64,000 nt of DNA from Entonaema liquescens. Taxonomy: Eukaryota > Ascomycota > Sordariomycetes > Xylariales > Xylariaceae. The notes under the pieces were generated by a model, which was not told the origin of the DNA, ran no database searches, and saw nothing but the letters and a program-made list of their open reading frames with translations. Shown one piece after another: positions 34,083-46,151 of the stretch (its first letter is position 1; each line of letters begins with the position of its first letter). The DNA is taken from contig CADCSX010000012.1 in the NCBI GenBank assembly GCA_902805475.1, forward strand, positions 434,001 to 498,000. The letters are read 5' to 3'. Position numbers and translations under genes: made by a program.

Positions 34083-35846
34083 CTGCAGCCCGCCCGTGGA
34101 GATGCCTGTGTCTTTGAAATATTCGCGAATAGAGTATCGTGGCTAGGTCGATCCCCAGATTCTCCAACATCCCAAGGCTCGTATCCTCCTACGCGATAAT
34201 ATATATGCTTCTCGTCGAGGTTGCCTCAAGAGGAGAGATGAAGCGGCCTACCATGGAGGGAGATGCGAAATGATTAGGTGGCGCATCGCTCATCGTGATA
34301 GACTAGAAACATGTGGTAATGTGTAAGTACCTTTAGCATGCATTCAGAATCAACCCTCGTCTAAAGTCCCATCTATTAGTTCGAATCTGCCCCCACTGAA
34401 GGGCGGCCTCTTCAATTGGCGGATCGTCAGAGCTGTCATTTTCGTCAAAGTCGGTAAGATTTATAGCCGAATGACATGACTCTGGGGGCCCGGATTTGTT
34501 ATTCCTCTTACTAACATTCAGCTATGACTTCACCGATAGAAGAAGAGCTCTAGTCTGGTAAATGAGTAAATGAGCTAACTGTAAGATTGTTTTCGTCGAA
34601 AGGTCTACCCTGGCTCCCCATCATGGATTGGTTCATATAATCATGATAGGTAAGCCTCAGTTAAAGCAGATGCGACTTTTAGTTTCGTCCATGGTCATCT
34701 TAGCCTATTAACTTCTTTCTCCAATCCGGTCGTGAGCTCGGTAAAGTAAGCCCGATGGGCGCCGCTGTGCCTTAAACTAAGTCCGAAAGAACACCACAGC
34801 ATTTCCGTCGCCGACACGCATCCGAACACATTTGTAGTGGAGCTGGTTGTAGGTTGCGTGTCTAGCCTATTAGAAGTTATGATCGCCTCGTAATGTCTCA
34901 GAGCTTTTTGTGACCCCCAAATTGCTCATCGTGCATATCGCATTTATTCAAAGTTGCGAATCATCTCAGTGCCGCATTATGTATTTGATAGACGATGCTC
35001 TCTCTCTCGTATCTCCAAATATCGCGGGGTCCCCCCTAGCCGCAAAAACTCGATAATGCTGCAGATTACAGTATCGTCTACGGAAGCGGCACGTTCCTGA
35101 AGATCCCTAATAGGTCCCTGTCTCGAAAGGGGGAAGACGACAAGAAATTGTCAGATCCTATTGAGATATGTGTCCGGGGTCCCCTGGTCACCGGCATAAT
35201 CTGACACTGCATACAATATTTCATATCTTCGCCCGAACATTTCTATCTTCACGACTCTTCACATATTCGCATCTTTCGTATGAGGTAGGTAAATTTGTAA
35301 ATTTGAAAACCAAAAAATTGTTTCTTCTATCAGCCTGTCGAGCCCAGGGGGAATTTTCCTCCGTGAAAAAAAAAAGTGTTTTGTATATCGCTTGTATAAT
35401 CCGTGAGTCCATGCCTCGGGTATAAAACCCACCCATCCAAGGACGCCATTCCTATTGACACCCCCTAAATCCTGTCCCCCTCCAACCGACCATCCCTCGC
35501 TCCAAGGAACCTAGTTCGACCTTGCAGGTATAAAACCACCCCAACCAAAATTAAGTAAAACGAGACCGATATATATTAGTGGATGCGGGTCAGGAGCTTC
35601 AAAGCCTGTGCTGTACAACCAATACATGCGCGCATATGCAGCATGTATCGTTTAGGTATGACACGCCAGAAATAGGCACACATAAACCTAACATGATGGA
35701 CACCGAACTCCCCGTATTAGGTAAATACACCCAAGAACAGTAAAGGGAGAAACCCAATATCGAATCTGAGAAAATACAACAACGTACACCTTGCATGAGT
35801 ATTCGTGAATTCGTAGCTGTTAGCCGAGAACCAGGGATAACTAAGG

Positions 35847-37221
35847 TCATTGGGCCTCAATCTTGGAATGCCGGCCTGTAAGCTCCGCAGCCCAGCTGTC
35901 ATCGCCATCGACGATAGCGCCGCGCTCGAGAAGTAGGGCTGCCATATCGGTGCGTCCAGCCATAACGGCCCGCTGTAGTGCCGTGTAGCCTGCACTATCC
36001 CGACTATTTATGTTCACGTCGTAACGCTGAAGCAGAAGTCGTAACGTGTCGATGTGGCCACCTGCGACAGCGAAATGTAGCAATGGCGCCGTAGTTTCCG
36101 GAAAAGATGAACCCTGATGTTGTATATCGCCCATGCTGTCCACGACGCTACTAGCGGACGTCAGGAATGCCGATGCTAGTGATGAGGTGCTGGGCCGCCC
36201 AGCGTGACCTGACTTTCGGTCCAGTGGTGACCAGCCCGCAGGACTGTTAAGGTCTGATTCAGGTGATGTCGCGTACGCATTTGCGTTGTGCGCAACTCCT
36301 TCATCTAGAGGATATGCAGATTCGGTGTGATACATAGACATCTCTTCCGGGTTGTTATAAACGTTAAAACTAGCGTAGAATTAGCCATCTAGAAAGGGTA
36401 CGCAAGACGGCGAAAACCGAATTCTTTCGACAAAGCTCGTCAAGAAATTTATGTGCTAGGAATAATTGTCTCTAGCTTACCTTGTAGATACGCGAAGCCC
36501 GTCGCTGCTATCTGTAGCAGCTCCCTGCCATGGCATAGGACTGGCACAAGCAGATGAGTAAATTGGGGGTATGCTGTGACTCCGGAGATGGTGCTGGTGT
36601 TGTATAGGGGCGGATGAGATATTCGCTGTCACGGCACGAGCACGTCTACCCGTTGCGGGTAAATCCGATACAACATCGCTAGAACCGTGAACTTGGGAGA
36701 AATAAGACGCTGTGTCGAACCCGAGTGGATTCTCCCCATCCGTCGTGAGACCTAATCCGCTCAGCTGCTCCGTAGCCGAGGCATGGGGCCAGGACTGCAG
36801 GTAATCGCTCATCCGCCGGGTACCATTGGGTGTCGTCGCGGATGTTACTGACGCATCGGCGTTGTGAGCATGAATATCTCCTAAGCTCGATGGACTTCTC
36901 CCACCGGAAGGGAGTTCATGCTCAGGTGGTGGCGTAGTAGAAGGGTCCGAACTAATAGACTGCTGAAGCTGTTGTAACTGCTTTTTCAACCTTTCTACCT
37001 CTTTGGTTCGATCCCTCATATTTCGCCCTAGAAGTCGTTAGCTTCGAGTGGAACTGTAGTTATAGGCGGAACTCACTATACGCCCGCTGGGCAAGACGGT
37101 TCTGGATTTTCCTCCTCTCAGCTGCATCGGGCAGATTTCTCCAGTCCTCATCAGGCTTCATCAGATCCACGTAAGACGTTGTCAGCGGTCGACCGCTGCG
37201 CGGAGAAGCTGTGCCTGACAT
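35847..37221 (-). CDS. bZIP basic-region and ankyrin-repeat transcription factor (bANK type)
   Basis: Three exons (37221-37077, 37027-36481, 36369-35847) give 404 residues. The first intron (49 bp) splits the DNA-binding basic region, which reads ERRKIQNRLAQRAY then RRNMRDR and fits the fungal AP-1-like NxxAQxxxR pattern. Only a short run of spaced leucines follows (VERLKKQLQQLQQ), so a full leucine zipper is not evident. A long Ser/Pro/Asn-rich middle leads to two ankyrin repeats near the C-terminus (LLHFAVAGGHIDTLRLLLQR and TALQRAVMAGRTDMAALLLE). A basic region without a proper zipper plus ankyrin repeats is the architecture of bANK proteins such as TOXE of Cochliobolus, a pathway-specific activator. 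Here the ankyrin region is short, with two repeats. It is a nuclear regulator; its targets are unknown. About 8 kb without recognisable genes lies upstream. Confidence 0.9.
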
Positions 37222-40200
37222 AACGAGAGACGATGGTATACTAGGTTGTTGTTGTGGTTATTGTTGTTGTTGTTGGTAGCAATGGCGACAATGGGTTAAA
37301 GTGGCGACTTGAAAAAAGTAGAGACAGAGATGAGCTTAAATGTGAGGCGGGTCATAGACGTCTTGTATATGGTTGGCCAAGGTGTAGGAGCTCAGAACAT
37401 CGCGACCCCTAAGGTATGGAGGTAACGCGGGAGTTAATTAACACCAGTACTGAATCCAGTAGGATCAGACAGTAGTGCTGATGGATTCCTTATGTCCTAA
37501 TTTGTCTGAGAAGGCATGCAGCAATGGGGAATAAATAGCGTTAGAGAAGATTGATCGAAGCCTCCGAGCCCGGTAACAAGATGACAGACGCCTTCCCCCC
37601 TAGTAATGTATCTGATCTCGAGGTACGTTCAGCTCATAGGCCAGGACAGGGACCAGGAAACATGACGAAATGACCAGGTATCCTAGTAGCTGATCAACCC
37701 GCATAGACCAGGGATGATTTGTGTTGGGACTGCAAGGTAATAACTAAGGTAGTAGGTGGCCAGCCTTTTTTTGACTGTTACGCGGCTTGATAGGGTTGGT
37801 TGAATAAGAGTTGGTTATCGAGAGCCCCAGGAGACTGCCTTCCGGACACGACGGATACCCTGTGCGATTTACAGGCTAGACCACGGGAGATGTGACCTGC
37901 CAAGACACGCTCCAGTCCTTGACTAATGGGCTATATGAGCTTGAAAGAAGACTATCTTGGATGCTATATGTCCTGCAGATGTAAGTGATGTATTGGGGCA
38001 GCCCTCCGCGCAGCTCAATCATACGCAGGGGTAGGAAGGTACATACAACCATCATCCATTGTGGCTTGCTTCGCCTCAGAGCTCTTGGGAGGAAACGAAG
38101 AGGAGTAGGAATGTACACGCCCCCAGCAGAGGCCAATGGGTGTGCGCTTCGAAAATGCGTGCATCTTCGTGACGAGCTCCACGCATCTTTGGCTCAGCGG
38201 CACAGCTAAGAGGTCCCCTTTCCTTGGCGTCGATCCTACATCCGCCGCCACAAAACCCCGTTACGGCAACTCCATAACCTGCTCTAATGTTCTGTGTGTG
38301 TCCTGTTGTTGCCGACGTTTCCTACGCAAATAAAACCATTGGTTCCAGGCGTAGGAGGTCGAGATAGCTTACACCTGACCGATATCCTATCGTCGTTATA
38401 GGCTGATAGGGCTTTCCAATGGTAACATTGTCACAATAGCAAGATTGCCGCAAGTTTTTGCGAATCTGGCGCCATATGTGGATCTACCCTAGCCACGATG
38501 GTATAAGACTTTATCATATTATCGGGTTATTTGGTTACCTGCCTTGTATAGTCATCCCGTGTTACTGTTCCTGATCGATAGACACGAGACACTGCGATAG
38601 CAGATCTCTCGGGCTGATAACATATGTAGTGCCCGCGGGCTAGCGGGCGTGGCGCTGCCAACCACTTGTCGAAACGCAAAGAATTCAAATCGACCTACAC
38701 AGACTTCTGCACGTCATCTGCCACCCGGAGATCAGGCCTTCCTCTTCAAGTTTAGAGAGTGGGTGCGGGCACCACGAAGAAGCGTATCGGGGTTGAACCG
38801 GGGGCTGTCAGCCTATCCGTCTTATTGGACCGTGTCTGATGCACCCCTGCTAATACCCTGCTTGAGCTAAAATCCTCCGCCGTGACCACTGCCAGAGGCC
38901 TGGGTATCTACGTCTGCAATTGAAGCTGTACGAGGGTGCGACGAGATAAAGTGCCCAGACCCACGTTCCCATGGTAAGACGCCACCGGTGTGACGGAAAT
39001 ATAGTCCCCTGCTTGTTTTCTAGGAAGCCACTGACGTTATCGAGAACGTTCGAAACAACGTCGAGTCTATAAAGCTTCGAGATAATGGGGAGAGAAGCTA
39101 GCATTGAAATGCTACGCAGTTCCCAGTTTCCCTCCGTGGTTAAGCATTGTAGTGGGATACCCCTAAGTCTAGTTCTCGGCACGGGTCGAAAGTGACGTTC
39201 AGGAGCCACCGTACATGCACGCCGGTAGTTATAACTTAGATTGAAAAAGAAGCAGACGTTGGGTAGTAATGAGATGATCGACTCGGGTGCAGCCGAATAC
39301 AGTCATTGGATCCAACATAAGTTCAGCTTTGGGTTTGAGCAAGAATACACAATCGTGATACATATGCAGATGCAGCAAATGCACAAGCCAGCGAACCCAA
39401 GCGTTATGTGAACAGGCTGGGTTGGGGTCAACTCATGGAGAATCGATGAGCATACACCGGTTGCGTTTGCGCAACCCATCCCCAGACAGCTGCGCATCTA
39501 GGCTCCAGCTATCGATGAGACGACTTGTCTCATGCTTCTTGCAACAAGATCTGCAAGGTTAAAGCGCCCTATCCAATAATACGAGAGCAGCTTGAAGCAT
39601 CTCCTTTTCGCGTTTTGCGCATCGAGATATAGCTAACCACTCGACCGCTAGATCTCGAATAAATTAACTCGACTACTAGTCGACCGACAGTTACCAGCAG
39701 CTTGGAAAATAGAGACTAGACTCTCGGCGAAGCGTGGAAGTAATTAAATTTGAAATTAGAGGTCCACGACCTGTTCCGATCATCTGGAAAGGCCGGCTGT
39801 TGTACGTACAGATATTGGTCACATATCAGAACGTAAAGTGTTCGCTGCGACTATACGGTAGCATGTTAGCTGTTTGGCGGATCTGCAGCAGGGTTTGATC
39901 ATGGATGTAATAGGGTCGGTATATAGAAAAATCCAGGGTCCCCTCCGAAGAACCGGATGGTCTGGTAGCGGGACTACCATCTGGGGAAGAAAAGAATACA
40001 TCGCCACTACGACGAGTTAAAATCAGCCGGGGATTCTCGCCTAAGCTTCGAGAAAAAAGACAGACCGTCGGCCTCGCGATCCGGACGTAGTTGTGTTTCC
40101 GGATGTTTAACTCGTCTCAGGAATCGTCCCCAAGAGCTATACATCACTATATACGTAATATTACGGTTCAAAATGGCACTTCCCAATTCTGGAAGGAATC

Positions 40201-40698
40201 GCGATGTCCTCCTCAGGAAGCCAAGAGCTAGTGACGACGCAGTAGCGTAACTTACGGCGGACATTCGCCATGATCGGCGTGGGTAGACCACCGGGTCTCT
40301 ATGTCTGCCAGAAGCTAATATGAAAGAGTGAGTGCTGGGTGAAGATACGGGACGAGTGTTGATGACGTGCTCGGTATAGCAAAGCCGGACATCGGACTTT
40401 TGACGAGTTAGGACTTTTGTAAGCGCCCCTCGTATCACATCATCAGCTCAAATCTCGGGGACTCGAAAAAGATAGACTTCTTCGGAGGTCACAATCGTCA
40501 AAATCAGCAAAGACGAGCGAGCTCAAGCGGGGGCAGACTAAGCACAGGTCCTTTCAGAGGAACAACGGAAGAAGGTTTTGATCCGGTAACCACCATATTA
40601 GGAATGGGAAATCGGGTTAGGCAACGGTTATGACTTTATCATAAGTACCAGAAACGCGAATGCGAGTATAGTCTGTAACGAGAAGGTAACGAAGAAAC

Positions 40699-40742
40699 TG
40701 GATGTGAATTGGATGTGAATTGGATGTGAATTGGGTGTGAAG
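40699..40742 (+). repeat. 11-bp minisatellite, four copies
   Basis: Three exact copies of TGGATGTGAAT are followed by one diverged copy (TGGGTGTGAAG) in non-coding DNA. Confidence 0.9.
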
Positions 40743-41015
40743 AAAATGGGATAGGTTACCTTCAAGATTCCATAGCGTGGCAGAGAGTTTGCAGAGAGTG
40801 ACAACGCGTGGTAGGTGAGAAGAGCAAGTTATTCTTGGCGCCCAGACATGATTGGGAGATCCCGATAGCTGCCGGGGCTAATAGCGGGGGGGTAACAACC
40901 CTTCAACCTTTAGTAGCCCTAGCACGGACCACTAATATCCACCATCCCACATTCTGCTACCCTTATCAATCTAGTGTAGTGTAGTGTATCTAAGCTTGCT
41001 AAGGCTATGTACATG

Positions 41016-41036
41016 CCTAGGTACCTAGGTAGGTAG
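41016..41036. repeat. AGGTACCT/AGGT tract
   Basis: CCTAGGTACCTAGGTAGGTAG, one of the recurrent palindromic tracts of this window. Confidence 0.7.
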
Positions 41037-44000
41037 TATAAAATAGACCCTTGAAAAAAAAGGTAAAGTAGGGGACCCCTCTTTTTTACCAGAGCTGGTC
41101 AGAGCTGGCATTCATCCCTGTTCGAACCTTTTTATTATACACTAATCACTTACACAACCTTCACTACCTTCACCAATTTACCTATTATGTTTGTCTCGGA
41201 TATAGCCAATGATTATTCAGTAATTCTCCGGATAGTAATATTCTAATCGCCGGTTTCGCGAAAAACCTCTACTATTTTACTCGTATCGCGAACATTACTC
41301 ATATCTGCGTAACCCGAGCTGGTCATGAGATTTTGTTTCTCAGTTTGCTATGCTGTGGTTCGGCCGAGTTTCAAACCGTTGGGGTTCAGGATTTACACCC
41401 ACGTCGAATCCAGTGTGGTTTGTAAATGATTTGTTACGAGCCTATTACGAGCCTACCTATCTCCTATCTCCTAGAACCCCTCCAATAGGTACGTGCTCAG
41501 GTAACAGGCAGCTACAACATCTCCGCTAGATATGTATATCATGGAATTACACGTGAACCCTAGAGTCCAGCGGGGCCGTGGGATCGTCTAGTCCAAGGAC
41601 TTACATAATAAAGATCCTTTTACAATAGTCAAATCAAGGCAGACTAGGTTCACACAGCCTGCAAGCTTCGTCAACGCCTTACAAAGGTCGCCTGGAGGAC
41701 TTTCATCAAGCTTACCTTACCTAACACCGTGGTTCGAAGTTGATACAGCACCCTCAGCTAGTCTTGGCCGCGAGGCAACACGGGAGAGGCACAGCGCCTT
41801 ATTAGCCCAGCTAACAACTACCTAATCACGATAATCTCTAACCGAAGCCGACTGCGCTAGGATATAGCCTGTGGAGATACTATATTTTATATTAATTCTC
41901 CACGCTTTAAGCCTTCCATCCAATATATTCCGTCAACTATGCATCCATCCAGCACGTGGAGTCTCGATTGATGCTTAATATAGATCAAGATATCGAGAAT
42001 GCCTAATTATACTTGACTAACACAGGTAAAGCCTCATTTTCACCTCCTTCCATTAGCTTCCATATCATAGCCTTGAATTAAACACGGAAGCTATGGTACA
42101 AATGCTTTGACATGAATAAGAGCGTGGCATATAGTATACGAACCAGTTACAGATTCACTTCGCCGAATCTTTCCGTACCTATCTAAAGAATATCTCCACT
42201 GAATCCAACCTCCGAGGCATCCCGGGCCCCAGTCTTGGGTCATCTCAGGTTATACAACACCCTAAATATTGAAATTAATGTTGTAAGTGATACTTCGCCA
42301 AGGTAATATTTATCTAGTTTCGCGAATTAGATACTATTCGAGGGACGCCACAGCGTCGGATTGGGAATCGACAGATAAGCCATGCGTGTCGCTCGTGAAT
42401 CACATCAGTTGTGCGACTTATCCCACGCGACAGAAACGCCAAACTCGGAACCATGCGGGGGGGCGCGCCGGGCCGTCTGAGCACATGTCAGCCACCCCGG
42501 GACCGACTTCAATCCTGGGCGTGCTCCTATTGGGATGCATATTGTCGGAGTCATCCTCTTCCGCAAAGTCAGGATTCGGGAATAATGGCCAGCAAGACAA
42601 ATGTTTCTCACCAAAGGAGCTTCCTTAATGCTGGTCATAAAAATAATAAGTATTCTACTTACATTCTCCAGGGAATACCTAGGTAGATCAACGAATGACT
42701 CACACGACTGGACTTGCTCCCCTTTACCACCCTATAAACTATCGCCTTGGTACTTATCATAACTTCCCCATGCATTGGTTGCTTGTTCCTTCCAGGCCGA
42801 AACATCGGCGGAACCGAACTCACATTAACGCCGAACATCTCCGGAGGCCATTATTCTCGTGGGATATCTACATTTCATGTTATTGTAAATAATAGAAGTT
42901 AGTTAATTGTATATAGGTACCTCGGTATACTACCGTATAGGTAGATGGCAAATATCAAGAAAGCAACAGAGGCAAAGGTAATAACACGAGCCGAAAGTTA
43001 TTGAAAAGGGTGCAGAACTAGATTTACTGGCGAGTTTTTGGAAACCGTAAAATCTCTTTTTAGATACCCCTGACTACCTTCGCATTTCCACAGACATACA
43101 ACAAGGAACGTTGTAGAATAATTATACATATTCCTTGTCTCTAAACTCGATTATTATGAAGTGAATATTTGCTGTCATGTTGTGTAAACCCTGTAAGTTC
43201 CTTCAAACAACTCTTGATTTGACCTTGAATCCAATCACTACATATACACCTAATACGAAAAAAAATCATATACCTAGCTCTAGATATCATAAACTTAAAT
43301 AGTCAACCATGTTGGTTGAATCTTAGGGTGGGATCATGTCTTCGAATCTGGACTCATTTCTCGAAGGGTATTTTTACAGTTTGGATTGAATCAACGGGAG
43401 GATAACTCGCCTCAGGCATCCCTTACCACCAGGACGTTTACCAAAATACTCGAGACTAGATGAAAAATTAAAATTAGTAGCTTTCGAATCTCGAATGCGA
43501 CACCTTAAAGATATCTGGACCTCAATTGTAATTTTCGTCATGCGATGTGTTTATCAAATCTTTTTTGGCTAGGTATTATCAGAGTTGCACTAAATTAGCC
43601 AAATGCTTCCGCCACAAAGGAGGTCATTCATGGGCTCGAAATATTTCCATCATTCATATGCAAATAAACTCTCCAGTTATACAATAGTAATAATTCCTTC
43701 CATAACAATTCCAAATATGTTTGAGGTTTCTGGTAACAAGCGCTCTAAATGTGACAGACGTCGCTATGATTAACTCTGCTAGAGTAACCCAGCACATCAG
43801 ATTAGCCAGGTATTGTCTGATCTACTGTGGTAGCTTGGCATCCTTCGACATGTCTTGATGCCTCTATGTGCGCGTCCGAAATGTTATGTAGTATAGGAGG
43901 CCACGGACAGCTCTAGGCAATTCGACGTTTCATTATAGTTCTTATCGAAGTATACTCACAGAAATTGTAATAACTAGACAAAGCTATAACGGGGATGGGA

Positions 44001-45293
44001 ACCAGAAATAGTATAGCGAGTGCTAGCTCGGCCTTATAACCGAGTATAGAATTGAGTGGGCGAGATTTAGTCTAGAAGACTTAATTGAGACATAAGGCTT
44101 GACAAGATGGTGTCCTCGCAGGTAACCCCCACGCCCGCGGCTCATAGTCAACGAGACATATAACTTCAATACCCACCTTCGCAAAACGCCATATCTATAC
44201 TATATCTCGCCTTACTATATACGAATATAGCAGGAAGGAGTCTTTATAGTCGGATGGCAACCTTAAAGGCGACATCGGCTGAGATGGGCAAAACTAACAC
44301 AACTACAGTTGAATAAGAAACACCAAGTGGGAGATTTACACGTGCTAGACCAAGCACGAGTTATTTGGGATCTCCCCAGTGGTTCCGCCAGGCCGCGCGA
44401 ATCTTGTTTCTAATAACTTATGGCATATACCACCTCCATGACGGGGGTATCTACGGGCCCGTTCCCTAGTCGGGGAAAAGCTCCTCGATTCTTCGATGCT
44501 CATGAGCCTCATATAGGCTAGACCATGCCCTGCTGGGGAGCGGCTAACACTAGCTGCCGCCCGAACCAGAGATGCAGCGGATTTGGAAATGATGCGGCGA
44601 GATTCTTACATATGTTTTGGCAGGTTCTTGTCTTCGGTTGTGCTGCTTACTCTGGGCTAAGCGAAGGGGGGCGATATCGCTGAGCAAGAGCTGAGCTGTA
44701 AAAGAAAAATACGGAGTTGCTGGGTGGGCAGGCCAACTTCTACCAACCTATAGGGCAATTTTGATAATCATGACTAGACCATTTTTATCACGTAGTCAAG
44801 TGTGGCGAAGCTCGAAGCCCGTTACGGAAGGAGGGAAACACAATGCCGAAGCACAATCGTGATTGGTAACGGCAGCAGCCAGTTCAGGGAAAGTCATATT
44901 CAGAGTAACATCCTCGGAATTAAATCAAGACGCGGGGAGATGAAATACCGACGAATCTGGCCCAGCGACCTGTGCTATCTGGTCGGCCAATGCTATGAAA
45001 GCTATAATCAAGAGAAGCGAGAGGATATTTTTGCTAAGTTGAACGAATCTCAGATCATCGCATGCGAGCTTCTGTCGCGCGAAAAAAGTCCACCTTGTGC
45101 CCTCCGAAGGAGCCGTGCGGTAATCTCAACGGATCACAAGTGATCAATGTATTGTCCCAAGAGCACAGCAGAATGCTCAATATCTGAGCGGAAGGCCTGT
45201 ATATTACCATGAGTCAGTGACAAGGAAGAAGGTCTTTCAATATCTAGGACAAGGAAAACTAACTCTTAATTCATCGAAGACTTAGAAGTCGGT

Positions 45294-46151
45294 TTACTTA
45301 GCCTCGGGGGCGTTCTCGGATGCTATATCGACATGGGTAGTTAGTAAAGAAATCATCAATCATCTCGGAGAAAACTTAGGCAGTCATCTCAGAATTACTC
45401 GCAGATGTATGACGTACCAGAGTTCTCAGTGTTCAGCTTCATAGAGGCCTCAGCATCATCATGATCCTCAGCGCTATCATCATTCTCAGCTTTAGCCTTG
45501 GACTTCTTCATGCCGCGGCCAGTCTTCTTCGCCGGCTTCTGTTCGTCTCCATCAGAATCGCCAGAGAAGTCATCCTGCATAGCGTCTTTAGAAGCTGCTT
45601 TGGAGCGCTTGGTCTGCTTCTTGGTATTTCGAGCCTTCTTGACCTTAGGTTCATTATCATCTTCAGCACCAGGTTTATCCATGGCAGCTGCAGCGCGCTT
45701 TCGTCCCTTTGCGGGTGTCTTAGCAGCTTCCTTGTCGGCCTGGGCATCCTCTTCAACGGGGAACTCTTCGATGTACAGTCCGCGGAGCTTACGGAACTGG
45801 TGCCTGCGAATGAAAATTAGAAGCTTGTTATACTTGTGAGTGTAGATAGATAGACGTAAAAGTTAACGCATCTAAGCGATCTACGCAGATGTAACATTGG
45901 CAGTAACTTGTCTAGACACGCATCGGAGTAGGTAGTTAAAATAGAGGCCTGACTTACTTGAGGGCTGCAACGGCGTACTTGTTGTTGAATACTTTCTTAG
46001 CTCTGTCGGCAATAGCGTTCCAACCTTTGACATTGAGTTGCTTGTTCTCTTCCTGCATGATGAGAAGGATGAGGTTCACATTCTCCTCTGGAGTCCACTT
46101 TGTAGGATCCCCGTTCGCCTTGGAGGCGGTATTGCCAGTCTTGGTAGCCAT
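45294..46151 (-). CDS. Small SANT/Myb-like nuclear protein with Lys-rich tail
   Basis: Three exons (46151-45958, 45803-45418, 45322-45294) give 202 residues. The last intron carries a perfect TACTAAC branch site and ends ATATAG, leaving a final exon of only nine codons plus stop (residues ASENAPEAK). Reading straight through the donor instead would add TSYICE and stop. Residues 15-75 form a helical domain starting WTPEENVNLILLIMQEENKQ with WNAIADRAKKVF and HQFRKLRG, which resembles Myb/SANT-like domains of fungal unknowns. The rest alternates Lys-rich blocks (KVKKARNTKKQTKRSK) with acidic Ser/Asp patches, typical of nuclear, chromatin-associated proteins. DNA or chromatin binding is an inference. 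The gene is divergent from the orphan gene at 47651. Confidence 0.85.

Larger units (their letters stand above)
29266..35846. other. Gene-poor stretch of about 6.6 kb
   Basis: No supportable gene is seen. Open frames are short, mostly without ATG, and overlap on both strands. It contains hairpins at 29720-29754 and 31366-31385, a (CCTA)6 run at 32441-32464, a GGGAT minisatellite at 34053-34082, and GC-rich patches near 32480-32560 and 32880-32990. The right end is the 3' flank of the bZIP-ankyrin gene. Confidence 0.5.
37222..45293. other. Gene desert of about 8 kb
   Basis: No frame is supportable by motif, ATG start or codon structure. The longest open frames (40007-40438 and 38850-39209, minus strand; 44802-45143, plus strand) begin at non-ATG codons. 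Base composition is mixed rather than uniformly AT-rich, so heavy RIP is not obvious. It contains a four-copy 11-bp repeat at 40699-40742 and AGGTACCT tracts near 41016-41036 and 42677. The promoter of the bANK gene lies at the left end. Confidence 0.5.

Noticed and set aside
38850..39209. 119-codon minus-strand frame
   Set aside because: It has a non-ATG start and no domain. Possible exon character could not be supported by neighbouring exons.
40007..40438. 143-codon minus-strand frame in the gene desert
   Set aside because: It starts at a non-ATG codon, has no motif or family resemblance, and flanking splice sites do not extend it.
44802..45143. 113-codon plus-strand frame near the SANT-like gene
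   Set aside because: It starts at GTG, has no recognisable fold, and no intron connects it to other coding sequence.
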